The translations under genes and the position numbers were made by a program. A stretch of DNA of 64,000 nt from Phosphoribacter sp037046615. Its GTDB lineage: Bacteria > Actinomycetota > Actinomycetes > Actinomycetales > Dermatophilaceae. Positions 1-11,638 of the stretch are shown here, piece after piece (within the stretch, counting starts at the first letter, position 1; each line of letters begins with the position of its first letter). Under the pieces are notes generated by a model. The model searched no databases. It was given only the letters and a program-made list of their open reading frames with translations, and was not told the origin of the DNA. The stretch is taken from contig JBAOHD010000019.1 of assembly GCA_037046615.1 (NCBI GenBank), positions 1 through 64,000 on the forward strand. Reading direction: 5' to 3'.

Positions 1-54
1 AACCAGGCATCGTTCACCTCCTTGAGGCAGACCAGGCGAAGAACACGCCCCGCG

Positions 55-159
55 TTGAGCATGCTCAAAATGGCCTGGAGTCCTGTTCTAACACCGACCG
101 TTGAGCATGCGCAACCCTTGATTTGTGCATGCTCAACGAGTAGGTTTGAGCATGCACAA
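55..159. promoter_or_regulatory. Array of four 14-bp palindromic operators
   Basis: Four copies of a near-identical 14-bp palindrome lie at 55-68 (TTGAGCATGCTCAA, perfect), 101-114, 123-136 and 146-159, with one half-site base changed in each of the last three. Centre-to-centre spacings are 46, 22 and 23 bp, close to whole helical turns. They lie just upstream of the HTH regulator starting at 223. I infer an autoregulatory operator array bound cooperatively by that protein. An iteron-like or partition role is a weaker alternative. Confidence 0.7.
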
Positions 160-222
160 CCACCCGCGAGGGTGGACTACATCGATGCCTTGCCCGTCGC
201 GAAGGGAAGGGGGTCAGCCACC

Positions 223-654
223 ATGACCGAAGACGAGAGCCAGGCTGCGGCTGAAGACCTCGCCAAGCGCCTGCGGCTCCTGATGGACGTCGCCGTCGCC
301 GAGTCCGGCTCCGAACCCACCTACTCGCAGATCGCGGACTACCTCAAAGAACGAGGAACCAACCTGTCCCGGTCGCGCTGGACCTACATGGTCAACGGCC
401 ACCGCTACGTCCAAGACCCCGCCGTCTTCGAAGGACTCGCCGCGTTCTTCGATGTCGATGCCGCCTTCCTGATGGGTCAGGACGGCGCCGCCACCCCCGA
501 GAAGGTCGCCGCTCAGCTCGACCTCGTTCGGTCCATGCGGGCAGCGAAGGTGAAGTCCTACGCCGCCCGCACCCTCGGCGACATCTCGCCGAAAGCACTC
601 CACGCCATCACCAAGTTCCTGGACGAGGAAATGAGCCACATGCCCGAGCACTGA
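223..654 (+). CDS. EspR-like helix-turn-helix regulator
   Basis: The 143-residue protein has an N-terminal helix-turn-helix (YSQIADYLKERG...SRSRWTYMVNG, residues about 28-52) followed by a helical C-terminal half ending in LHAITKFLDEE. That layout resembles mycobacterial EspR, a nucleoid-associated XRE-type regulator. I chose ATG at 223 because it follows a purine-rich GAAGGGAAGGGGG stretch; an in-frame upstream ATG at 22 would run translation through the operator palindromes. It begins a run of closely packed genes with an ImmA/IrrE peptidase and a membrane protein. The palindromes upstream suggest autoregulation. The fold is well supported; the target genes are inference. Confidence 0.75.
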   Translation: MTEDESQAAAEDLAKRLRLLMDVAVAESGSEPTYSQIADYLKERGTNLSRSRWTYMVNGHRYVQDPAVFEGLAAFFDVDAAFLMGQDGAATPEKVAAQLDLVRSMRAAKVKSYAARTLGDISPKALHAITKFLDEEMSHMPEH

Positions 655-714
655 CGGGTGTCGCGCGACACGGTGCCGATACCGGTCCCTGCTCCCCACA
701 GAGAGGGGCGAACC

Positions 715-1179
715 GTGAATATCGAACAGACAGTATCGGCGGCCGTCGCGGGCCTACAGCTCGGCAGCACCTTCACCCTCGACGACCTCCTCACCGCCGT
801 ACGCGCGCGCCGAAACCGCCGGCTCCGCGTCGTCGAGCTCGCCGATCTCGACACCAGCGACGGCATCTGCGCGGTCTGGCTCGTCACCGACACCGACGAC
901 ATCGTGCTCCACGCCCGCAGCGACTCCGCCCTGCACCGCCAGCAGTTCGTCCTGCACGAGTTCGCCCACATGATCCTCGGCCACTGCGAAGGCCAAGACT
1001 GCGCCGCCGAGGATGTGCTCCTGCCCAACATCCCGCCCTACACCCGCGGACGCCTCCTCAAACGGCAAGACATCGACTGCGAAACCGAGATCGCCGCCGA
1101 GTCCCTCGCCGACCGCCTCGCCGCAGGCATCCGAGGATCGGTGTTCGCCGAAACCCGCTACTCGGAGGTCTTCGGATGA
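715..1179 (+). CDS. ImmA/IrrE-family metallo-endopeptidase
   Basis: The 154-residue protein carries the zinc-binding HExxH signature as HEFAHMILGH near residue 80, typical of ImmA/IrrE (DUF955) peptidases. In ICEBs1 and Deinococcus such enzymes cleave a partner XRE-type repressor. GTG at 715 is preferred because AGAGAGGGG lies just upstream; GTG at 658 is an alternative. The gene follows the EspR-like regulator and its stop overlaps the next start (ATGA at 1176-1179), so the genes are probably co-transcribed. A role in relieving repression by the upstream HTH protein is inferred from family and context. Confidence 0.8.
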   Translation: MNIEQTVSAAVAGLQLGSTFTLDDLLTAVRARRNRRLRVVELADLDTSDGICAVWLVTDTDDIVLHARSDSALHRQQFVLHEFAHMILGHCEGQDCAAEDVLLPNIPPYTRGRLLKRQDIDCETEIAAESLADRLAAGIRGSVFAETRYSEVFG

Positions 1180-2180
1180 TCCAGACCCTCGTCGCGACGC
1201 TCATGTGGGCGCTCGTGGCGAGCCTGCTCATCTTCCGCCGCAAACGCGCCGACCGCAGCATCACCTACGCCGCGATCACCATCGCCATCGCGATGACCCT
1301 GAACGTGGACACCATCTACACCGCCGTCGACCCGCTCCTCGGCGGCACCAACATCGCCACCCTCATCGCGGACGCGCTACTGATGACCGGGCTGTTCTTC
1401 CTCGGCCGCGGCGTCATGAGAACCGGCGAATGCCGGCCCCGCCTCGTCCGCGCCGTCGTCAGCATCCCCATGCTCGCAGTCTCACTGCTCGCGATCACCG
1501 TCACGTTCCTGTTCATCGACCGCGGCACGACCACCACCCAGTTCATGAGCGACCTCGGAGACGAGCCCGCTGCCGCGGCCTACTCGATCATCAACTTCGT
1601 CTACGGCGGCATCGTCATCGCCACCATGCTGACCCTCGCCGCCCGGCAGTACCGGAACAGCACCGGCATCCAACGACTCCCCGCCGGGCTCCTGACCCTG
1701 GGCTCGGCGTTCGGAGTTGCCTTGTGCGTCGCGGTGATCGTCATGGACATCGCCCACGTCACTGGTCAACTCGACCTCATGTATGCCGTCCAGCCGACCT
1801 ACGGGCCGCTCTCGCTGCTCACGTTCCTGTTCCTCTGCGCCGGCTTCGCCGTCCAACCCGCCGTCCGCCGCGCACAGCACCACCTGCGCGACAAGCGCAC
1901 CGCCGCCCTCGCCGCCGACCTGGAGCCGCTGTGGAACCGGGCGACAAGCGTGCGGCCCGGCCTCAGCCAAGCAGACCCCCTTGCCACCAGCGCCGACGAT
2001 GCGGAAGGACGCCTGCACCGAGAGATCGTCGAAATCCGCGACGCCATGATCGACCCCCGCATCACCTTCGACACCAGCCGAACTGAGATCGCTCTGCTGG
2101 AGCGAGCTGAGCGCCACCTCCTCGGATACGACCGAACCGTGGCCACCCCGGCCTCGCGTGACGAGGACGGTGTGCCGTGA
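1176..2180 (+). CDS. Polytopic membrane protein, MAB_1171c-like
   Basis: The 334-residue protein has about seven hydrophobic segments in its first 230 residues (for example VATLMWALVASLLIF at the N-terminus and LLTFLFLCAGFAV near 220), then a charged cytoplasmic tail of about 100 residues. This arrangement, directly after an ImmA/IrrE gene and an XRE regulator, matches the actinobacterial MAB_1171c family of putative transporters, which has no firmly assigned function. Start and stop overlap both neighbours by four bases, indicating tight translational coupling. A sensory or export role for the module is inference. Confidence 0.65.
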   Translation: MIQTLVATLMWALVASLLIFRRKRADRSITYAAITIAIAMTLNVDTIYTAVDPLLGGTNIATLIADALLMTGLFFLGRGVMRTGECRPRLVRAVVSIPMLAVSLLAITVTFLFIDRGTTTTQFMSDLGDEPAAAAYSIINFVYGGIVIATMLTLAARQYRNSTGIQRLPAGLLTLGSAFGVALCVAVIVMDIAHVTGQLDLMYAVQPTYGPLSLLTFLFLCAGFAVQPAVRRAQHHLRDKRTAALAADLEPLWNRATSVRPGLSQADPLATSADDAEGRLHREIVEIRDAMIDPRITFDTSRTEIALLERAERHLLGYDRTVATPASRDEDGVP

Positions 2181-3316
2181 TCCGCCGCCTGACTCTCGGG
2201 ATCGGCATCGCCGCCGGAGCCGCCTCAGGGGTCGGCTGGACCATCACGCGACGACTCACCGCGCCCGTCAGTCCACGTGCGTTCGACCTCACTATCCGCG
2301 ACATCGAGCACGACAACGACGGCGACCTGATCGTGCTCGACCGCACCGACCAGACCACAGCAGACGGCATCTACAACCTCTGGTTCGAGCACGGCGGCTG
2401 GGCACAGCTCTCCACAGACGTGCGCGATCGCGGGCCGACCCGTGTCGCGCGAAGGATCACGGGCACAGCACCCGGCCTCGCGCCGAAGGCTGGTGATCGC
2501 GCCTCGTGGAGCGGCATCTACTACGCGACCCCGCACGAGGCCGGCCTCGATGCACGCAACATCACCATCACGACCCCCGACAGGACAGTGCCCGGCCTGG
2601 CGCATCGACGGCGACCCATCGACCTGGGCAATCCACATCCACGGACTCGGCAGCACCCGCGCCGGCACCCTCCGCGGCGTCCTCGCCGCAACCGACCTCG
2701 GCTACACCTCCCTCGTCGTCACCTACCGCAACACCGAAGAAGGCCCCCGCGTCGGGACCGGCCGATCCACCCTCGGCCACACCGAGAGCGGCGGACGTTG
2801 ACGAGGCCATCGGATACGCCGTCCGACGAGGCGCTCGACGGATCGTGCTCTTCGGCTGGTCAATGGGTGCCGCGATCGCTCTGCAGCTTGCCGACCGACC
2901 GCGACATGAGGGCTTGATCGCTGGGCTCGTGCTCGACTCGCCAGTCCTCGACTGGACCGAAGTCATCAAGACGAACTGCACCCGCAGCGGGCTCCCCGCA
3001 GCAGCCGGCCACCTTGCCGTCCCGTGGCTCACCATCGAGCCGCTCGCTCGCCTCGTTGGCCTACCGGGCCGCATTCCGCTCCGATCGTTCGACTGGACCG
3101 CCAGAGCCGCAGACCTCACCACGCCCACACTCATCCTCCACGGCGTCGCACGACGACTCCGCGCCGATCCGGCTCTCACAAGCACTCCGAGACGCCCGCC
3201 CGGAGCTCGTCGAGCTGGAGACCTTCGACGCCGCCCACACGCTCGCCTGGAACACCGACCCCGACCGCTGGCAGGCCACCGTCACCTCGTGGCTCCGGGC
3301 TCGCATCTCGGGTTGA
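2177..3316 (+). CDS. Alpha/beta hydrolase (frameshifted)
   Basis: The gene starts by four-base overlap with the membrane protein gene and reads MIRRLTLGIGIAAGAASGVG, a probable N-terminal membrane anchor. The hydrolase domain appears across three frames: the oxyanion-region HIHGLGS, the nucleophile elbow GWSMG, and a C-terminal DAAHTLAW that supplies the likely catalytic His. Frame changes fall near 2585, 2795 and 3150. Joined, the product is about 380 residues, a plausible length for a membrane-anchored hydrolase. Similar hydrolases accompany the EspR/ImmA/membrane trio in other actinomycetes, to my recollection. Consensus errors are the likeliest cause of the shifts, but a real pseudogene cannot be excluded. 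Confidence 0.65.
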
Positions 3317-3448
3317 CAGCCCGAGCAGAGACACCGCTCGGTACCCACCTCGTTCGGCCACGCCCGGAGAAACCCAACTCAAGCCGCACCTCCGCCGGTA
3401 TCATCAGGAGTGTTGGCCTGCCTGGCCATAGAGCGAGGGAGGACCAAC

Positions 3449-3649
3449 GTGGCTGAGCCGTGGCTGTCAGCAGACGACATCGCCGCCCACCTCGGGGTCA
3501 CCAAAGACACCGTCTACACCTGGATCGCCGAGAAGGCCATGCCCGCCCACAAGGTCGGACGCCTCTGGAAGTTCCAAGCCAGCGAGATCGACGACTGGGT
3601 GCGCCGAGGCGGAGCCTCATCCTCGACTCACGACGAGGACGCCGGGTAG
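3449..3649 (+). CDS. Excisionase-type helix-turn-helix protein
   Basis: This 66-residue protein is almost entirely a winged MerR/excisionase-like HTH: WLSADDIAAHLGVTKDTVY followed by TWIAEKAMPAHKVGRLW, where the KVGRLW wing is diagnostic. GTG at 3449 is chosen because GAGGGAGGA sits just upstream. The gene is four bases from the SNF2-type helicase that opens the restriction-like cassette. Small HTH proteins of this type often precede such helicase/methyltransferase operons, so I infer a cassette regulator rather than an excisionase; no integrase is nearby in the window. Confidence 0.75.
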   Translation: MAEPWLSADDIAAHLGVTKDTVYTWIAEKAMPAHKVGRLWKFQASEIDDWVRRGGASSSTHDEDAG

Positions 3650-3653
3650 TCAC

Positions 3654-6600
3654 GTGCGGATCATCAACAACGTCAGCGACCTGCTGGGTGACGATCTCAA
3701 GGCCGAGATCGCGCCGGGCTCGAAGGTCCGCATCGCCGCGTCGACGTTCTCTATCTTCGCGTTCGAGGCACTCCGCAGGGAGCTGGAGAAGGTGTCCGAA
3801 CTGGAGTTCATCTTCACTTCACCGTCGTTCGTGACCGAGAAGGTCACGGACAAGCTCCGCAAGGAGCGGCGCGAGTTCTTCATCCCCGGCGGCCAGGCCG
3901 AGTCGAGCCTTGCCGGGTCCGACTTCGAGATCAGGCTGCGCAACAAGCTCACCCAGCGCGCGATCGCCCGGGAGTGCGCGGACTGGGTCCGCCGCAAGGT
4001 CACCTTCCGCTCGAACGCCACGGGAAACCCGATGCAGCAGTTCGCGGTGATCGACGACAAAGCCGCCTACACCCAGCTCCAGGGGTTCACGACCGCCGAT
4101 CTCGGTTACGAACGCGGCAATGCGGTGTCGAGCTTCGTGAACCGACTTGACGAAGCTCCGATGACCGAGCAGTACATGCAGCTGTTCGACCAGATTTGGA
4201 ACAACCCCGAGCAGGTCAGCGACGTCACCCAGGCCGTCCACGACCACATCGCCAGCGTGTACGCCGAGAACTCCCCGGCACGCATCTACTTCCTGATCCT
4301 CTACAACCTGTTCGCCGAGTTCCTCGACGACATCAACGAGGACGTGCTGCCGAACGACCGCACCGGCTATCAGGAGACGAAGGTCTGGCAGAGTCTCTAC
4401 AACTTCCAGCGCGACGCAGCGACGGGCATCATCAACAAGTTGGAGACCTACAACGGCTGCATCCTCGCCGACTCCGTTGGTCTGGGAAAGACGTTCACCG
4501 CGCTCGCCGTCATCAAGTACTACGAGCTGCGCAACAAGTCCGTGCTGGTGCTGTGCCCGAAGAAGCTCGCCGAGAACTGGACGAACTACAACGCCAACCT
4601 CACGACCAACATCTTCGCCTCCGACCGCTTCAACTACGACGTGCTCGCCCACACCGACCTCTCCCGCACCAAGGGCGAGTCGCTCGGCCTGCGGCTGGAT
4701 CGGATCAACTGGGGCAACTACGACCTCGTCGTGATCGACGAGTCCCACAACTTCCGCAACGCCGACTACGCCGAGGAGAAGGAGTCGCGCTACCAGCGCC
4801 TCATGCGCCAGGTCATCCGCGAGGGTGTCAAGACCAAGGTGTCTGATGCTCTCGGCCACCCCGGTGAACAACCGGTTCAACGACCTCAAGAACCAGCTCC
4901 AGCTCGCCTACGAGGGCGAGTCAGAGAACCTCGCCCAACACCTGAGCCTGTCCACCACGGTCGAGAAGGTCTTCTCTGACGCGCAGCGCGTGTTCAACGA
5001 GTGGTCCAAGCTCGACCCCGAGCACCGCACCACCGACCGCATCCTCCAGATGCTCGACTTCGACTTCTTCGAGCTGCTCGACTCCGTGACCATCGCCCGC
5101 TCCCGCAAGCACATCCAAGCGTTCTACGACACCACCGAGATCGGCGCATTCCCGGAGCGACGCCCACCGCTGTCCATTCGTGAGCCGCTCACGGACCTGC
5201 CAGAGGTGCCCGGCTTCAATGACATCTTCGAGCAGCTTCAGGCACTGACCCTGGCCGTCTACACCCCGCTCGCGTACGTGTTCCCGAGTCGGCGCTCCAA
5301 GTACGAAGACCTCTACAACGTCACCGCAGGCAGCGCCCGCTCCAACCTCGGACAGGCCGGCCGTGAGCAGGGCTTGAAGAAGCTCATGACCGTCAACCTG
5401 CTCAAGCGGCTGGAGAGTTCGGTCGATGCGTTCCGCCTCACCCTGGCGAAGATCGAGGAGCTCCGTTACTCACACGCTGGGGCGGATCAGCAACCATGCC
5501 GGCAACCTCGCCGACCTGAGCCCGGAACTCGCGGGGCTCGACTTCGATGTCGATGACGAGGACGACGCGAACATCGAGGCGCTGTCCTTCGGCGAGAAGA
5601 TCAAGATCGACCTCGATGACCTGGACATCGAGTCCTGGCAGCGCGACCTGTGGAACGACCGTGAGACCCTGCGGGAACTCCTCGACGAGATGCGCAAGGT
5701 CACGCCCGCAGCACGACCTCAAGCTCCGCAAGCTCAAGCAGCTGATCGCGGACAAGGCTCAGCACCCGATCAACGACGGCAACCGCAAGGTGCTCGTGTT
5801 CTCCGCGTTCGCCGACACCGCCGACTACCTCTACCGAGAGCTCGCCCCCACCCTCGCAGGCGTCGGACTGGACACAGCCGTCATCACTGGCGGCAGTCAC
5901 GGCGCGAAGACGACCCTGGGAACAGGCTTCGACTTCCAGCAGGTGATGTCGCTGTTCTCGCCCCGCTCGAAGCAGCGCCACCTCACGATGCCCCGCGAGA
6001 CGCGCGAACTCGACGTGCTGATCGGCACCGACGTGATCAGCGAGGGCCAGAACCTCCAGGACTGCGACTACCTGATCAACTACGACATCCACTGGAACCC
6101 CGTGCGCATCATCCAGCGCTTCGGACGGATCGACCGCATCGGCTCTACCAACAGCCAGATTCAGCTCGTGAACTTCTGGCCCGACATCTCTCTCGACGAG
6201 TACATCAACCTCAAGGAACGCGTCGAGAACCGCATGGTCATCGCCGACCTCGCCAGCACTGCCGACGACAACGTGCTCACCCTCGAAGATTCCGACGCCG
6301 CCTTCCGCAAGGAGCAACTCCGCAAGCTCCAAGACGAGGTCATCGAGCTCGAAGACGTCCGAACCGGGGTCTCGATCACCGACCTCGGGCTCAACGACTT
6401 CCGCATGGACCTGCTCGGCTACATCAAAGAGCATGGCGACCTCGGCTACCGCGCCCCGGGGGCTGCACGCTGTGATCCCCGCCGACCCCGAGCAAGGGGC
6501 TGCGCCCCGGCGTGATCTTCGCGCTCCGGAACCTCACCGCCGGTGAAGACATCAACCGAGGCAACCGACTCCACCCGCACTACCTCGTCTACCTCGACGA

Positions 6601-6932
6601 CCAAGGCGAGGTCATCGCGAATCACACCGAGGCCAAGCACCTCCTCGACCTGCTCCGCGCCGGCTGCCGCCCCCACGAAGAACCCGTCACCGATGTCGTC
6701 AACGCGTTCAACGCTGCGACCAGCGAGGGCGCTGCAGATGGGCAAATACTCAGCCCTGCTCACCGACGCGATCCACTCCATGATCGATGTCACCGAGGAA
6801 CGCGACATCGACAGCCTCTTCACCGGCGGCAGCACCACCGCGCTGACCCAGACCATCGCCGGCCTCGACGATTTCGAGCTGACCGCGTTCGTCGCGGTCG
6901 TAGACCCTGCCGAAGGTGGTGCCGATGACTGA
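3654..6932 (+). CDS. SNF2-type helicase with PLD-like N-terminus (frameshifted)
   Basis: Joined across frames the product is about 1,090 residues. Residues 1-190 resemble a phospholipase D-like module, but the expected HxK site reads MQQFAVIDDK, so the catalytic His is missing. The helicase follows: Walker A region ILADSVGLGKTFTALAV, motif II VVIDESHN, motif III LSATPVNN, motif V VLIGTDVISEGQNLQ and motif VI RIIQRFGRIDRIGS. Frame changes occur near 4840, 5470, 5700, 6465 and 6735. ATP-driven DNA or nucleoprotein translocation is expected from the family. It is the first large gene of a single-strand array with DUF4391, Mod and Res genes, so a defence role is inferred from context. Confidence 0.75.
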
Positions 6933-7596
6933 CATCCTGTACCGCTGGCCCGAGGCCGCGAAGTTCGGCAGACGGGTGCCCAAGGAGAAGTTCTACGAGC
7001 ACGGCGCCGTCAGCACCGCACGTTCGCGAGAAGTTCATCGCCGAAGTCCAACGCATCACCTGGGCCTACAAACTCGCTGAAGTCCACCATCAACCTTCCC
7101 GGCGAGCGCCGGCAGCGCCCGAGGTACAGGTCTTCACGGTTGACGCCAAGACAGATGACGTTGGCGAGTCCGTCCTGGGCGCTATCGACAAGGCCATCCC
7201 GTTCCCGATCATCTTCGAGATCGCGCGGCACCGCGCCGGGCAGCCCGAGGTGCGGACCGTCGCCGCACACAAGCAACTTGGAGCCGGGGCTCCCGAAGCT
7301 CAGCGCCTACTACTCGACCGGTTGGCAGCCAGGAGACGCCAGAGCGGCAGTCCCTGCCGACGGCGATCACGCTGCCTGCGCTCTACGCGGCGCTGCTGCA
7401 GCCGCTGACACCGATCACCGCCCGCCCAGGCGAGGAAATGTCAGACGTCGCCGACAGACTGGCCACGGTGCGCAAGCTCGAACGCGAGGTCGCGTCCCTG
7501 GAACGCAAGCTCCGTACCGAGCCGCAGCTCAACCGCAAGGTGGAGCTGCGCCGCACACTCAAGACGAAGCAACACGAACTGGAACAGCAGAGGTAA
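6925..7596 (+). CDS. DUF4391 family protein (frameshifted)
   Basis: ATG at 6925 overlaps the helicase stop. The start reads MTDILYRWPEAAKFGRRVPK and later blocks read EVQRITWAYKL, PIIFEIARHRAGQ and LSAYYSTGWQ, the pattern I associate with DUF4391. The C-terminus is a coiled coil (VADRLATVRKLEREVASLER onward). Frame changes near 7020, 7085, 7110 and 7320 split it; joined length is about 223 residues, usual for the family. DUF4391 genes are typically found between a helicase and a type III-like Mod gene, as here. Molecular function is unknown; I would guess an assembly factor of the complex. Confidence 0.65.
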
Positions 7597-7614
7597 CCCG
7601 TGGAGAGACTACGC

Positions 7615-9591
<1,977 letters not shown>

Positions 9592-9618
9592 CCGTCGCTC
9601 GCTGGTCGGCGGTGCGTG

Positions 9619-11630
9619 ATGGAGAAGCGCGCCCTGCACACGCCCGACCTCGCCGCTCGCAATATCGAGCGGATCGCCGAACTCTTCCCGACCGTCATGA
9701 CCGAGTCTCACGACCCAGAGGGCAACGTGATCACCGCAGTTGACTTCGACCTGCTGCGCCAGGAGCTGAGCGACCACGATCGTCGAGGGGCCGCAGGAAC
9801 GGTACCGCCTCGACTGGCCCGGCAAACGTGCCGCAGCCCTAATGGCGAACGCGCCGATTGCGAAGACCCTGCGTCCAGTTCGCGAGGAGTCAGTTGACTT
9901 TGAAACTACGAAGAACCTCTTCATCGAAGGCAGACAACCTCGAAGCACTCAAGCTGCTCCAGGAGTCCGTACCTCGGCAAGGTGAACGCTGATCTACATC
10001 GACCCGCCGTACAACACCGGTGAACGACTTGGGTCTACGAGGATGACTTCGCCGAGTCGAGCGCCGAGACTACCTCGCACGGTCGGGCCAGTAGCCTGGA
10101 CGAGTCTGGGATCGCACTTGGTTGCGAACACCGAAGCGAACGGGCGGTTCCATTCTGACTGGCTGAGCATGATGTACCCACGCCTGAAGCTGGCGAGGAA
10201 TCTTCTCAACGAGTCCGGCGTGTTGATCGTGGCAATCGATGATGGTGAGCATGCTGGCCTGAGGCAGCTTCTGGATCAGGTGTTCGGTACTCAGAACTTC
10301 CTCTCGAGACGTTGTCTGGCAGGGTAGGGCGAAAAACGACGCCCGCTTCTCTGCGGGCGGCTTGGACTACATGCTCGTCTACGCCCGAAATAGGAGTCGT
10401 TTGATCGATGACGACGTTCGCTGGCGTGAGCCCAAGAGCGGCTACGACCTCGTAGTCGCCGCAGCCCGCGACGCATGGGTCAAGTCAGGGCATGACGCAG
10501 AGCAGGCCACCTTGTTGCTCAGGGAATGGTGGCGGACCAAGCCGGAGACCGAGAAGGGTCTCCAGTCATATACCGAAATCGATGACTCTGGTCGTGCATT
10601 CCTTCGTGGTCCACTCGCAAGTCCCAATCCTCGGGCAAACCTCCAGTACGAGTTGATCCATCCAGTCACGGGACAACCTGTCCCGATGCATCCAAACGGA
10701 TGGCGGTACTCGCAAGAGACCATGCAGCAGATGCTTGCCGACGGGCGCATCATTTTCGGCGTTGACGAGAAGACTTCTCCTCGCCGCAAGATGTTCCTCG
10801 ACGAACAGGACGACCAGGCGATCCGGTCTCTCGTCGTGCAGGAGCGCGCCAGCGCGACGGCCGCGGTTGCAAGCCTTTTCGGCGCCGACGTGTTCGACAA
10901 TCCAAAAGACACGCGAGTCTTGGCGAAATGGATAAACGCTGTCACCATATCAGAAGCCGGACGCAGTCGTTCTGGACTTCTTTGGGGGTTCTGGCTCGAC
11001 GGCGCAAGCGGTCATGGAGTTGAACGCTTGGGGACGGAGGGAGCCGACGCTTCATCCTTGTGCAGCTCGATGAAGCGGTCGCCGAGACCGAATCGAGTCG
11101 CAGTCGCGAGAACGGGTATGCGACGATCTCGAGCGCTCGCGCGCGAACGCCTCCGTAGGGCCGCGAGATAGGCTTCGCGCAGACGCCGGCGTGTTGCGAG
11201 TCAGAACTTGACTGTCGGATTTAGGTCTCTTCGCATCGACAGCGAGCAAACATGGTGAGCGTTGATCGATGTCCCTGATGAGATCGATCAGCTTGAACCT
11301 CGATACTTGTGACACGCAGTGTCAAGCCGGGCCGGGCGTGCACGTGCGATCTGCTCTTCCAGGTCCTTCTCGATTGGGGGCTTGACCCGAGCCTGACGTA
11401 TCGAACAGGGATGAGATTGGCGACACTGAAATTTCCACAGTTGCGGACGATGCGTTGATCGCTTGCTTCTCGGAGACTCCGTCACTCCCGAGGTCGTTCG
11501 GGCGATCGCTGACCGCGGACCGCTGCGCGCGGTGTTCCGTGATGATGCATTCGAGTCCGACGCCGCGCGAATCAACGCCGAGCAGGTGTTCCGCGAGGTG
11601 TCGCCCGCAACTGAGGTAAGGACTATCTGA
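9619..11630 (+). CDS. Type III-like DNA methyltransferase Mod2 (frameshifted)
   Basis: A second Mod gene repeats the Mod1 layout: FDLLRQELSDH, YRLDWPGK, KNLFIEG, then DPPYNTG at about 10000, RFHSDWLSMMYPRLKLARNL, and the late SAM motif as FFGGSGST near 10975-11010. Its centre (about 10370-10950, for example REWWRTKPETEKGLQSYTEI) is unrelated by eye to that of Mod1, so the two probably recognise different DNA sequences. The end, SPATEVRTI, mirrors SPHTEVKTI of Mod1. Joined length is about 670 residues. Many frame changes lie between 9780 and 10330 and again after 10950. The start is ATG at 9619 (GTG at 9616 is possible). Confidence 0.7.
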
Positions 11631-11638
11631 GGAACGAC

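Noticed and set aside
3449..3649. Excisionase of the mobile element
   Set aside because: The fold fits excisionases, but it is four bases upstream of the helicase in the defence cassette and no integrase is nearby, so a cassette regulator is more likely.
9592..11630. Reading mod2 as the 3' half of a single large gene with mod1
   Set aside because: Mod2 repeats the complete N-terminal and DPPY regions, and both genes have their own stop after a TEVxTI end, so they are separate genes.
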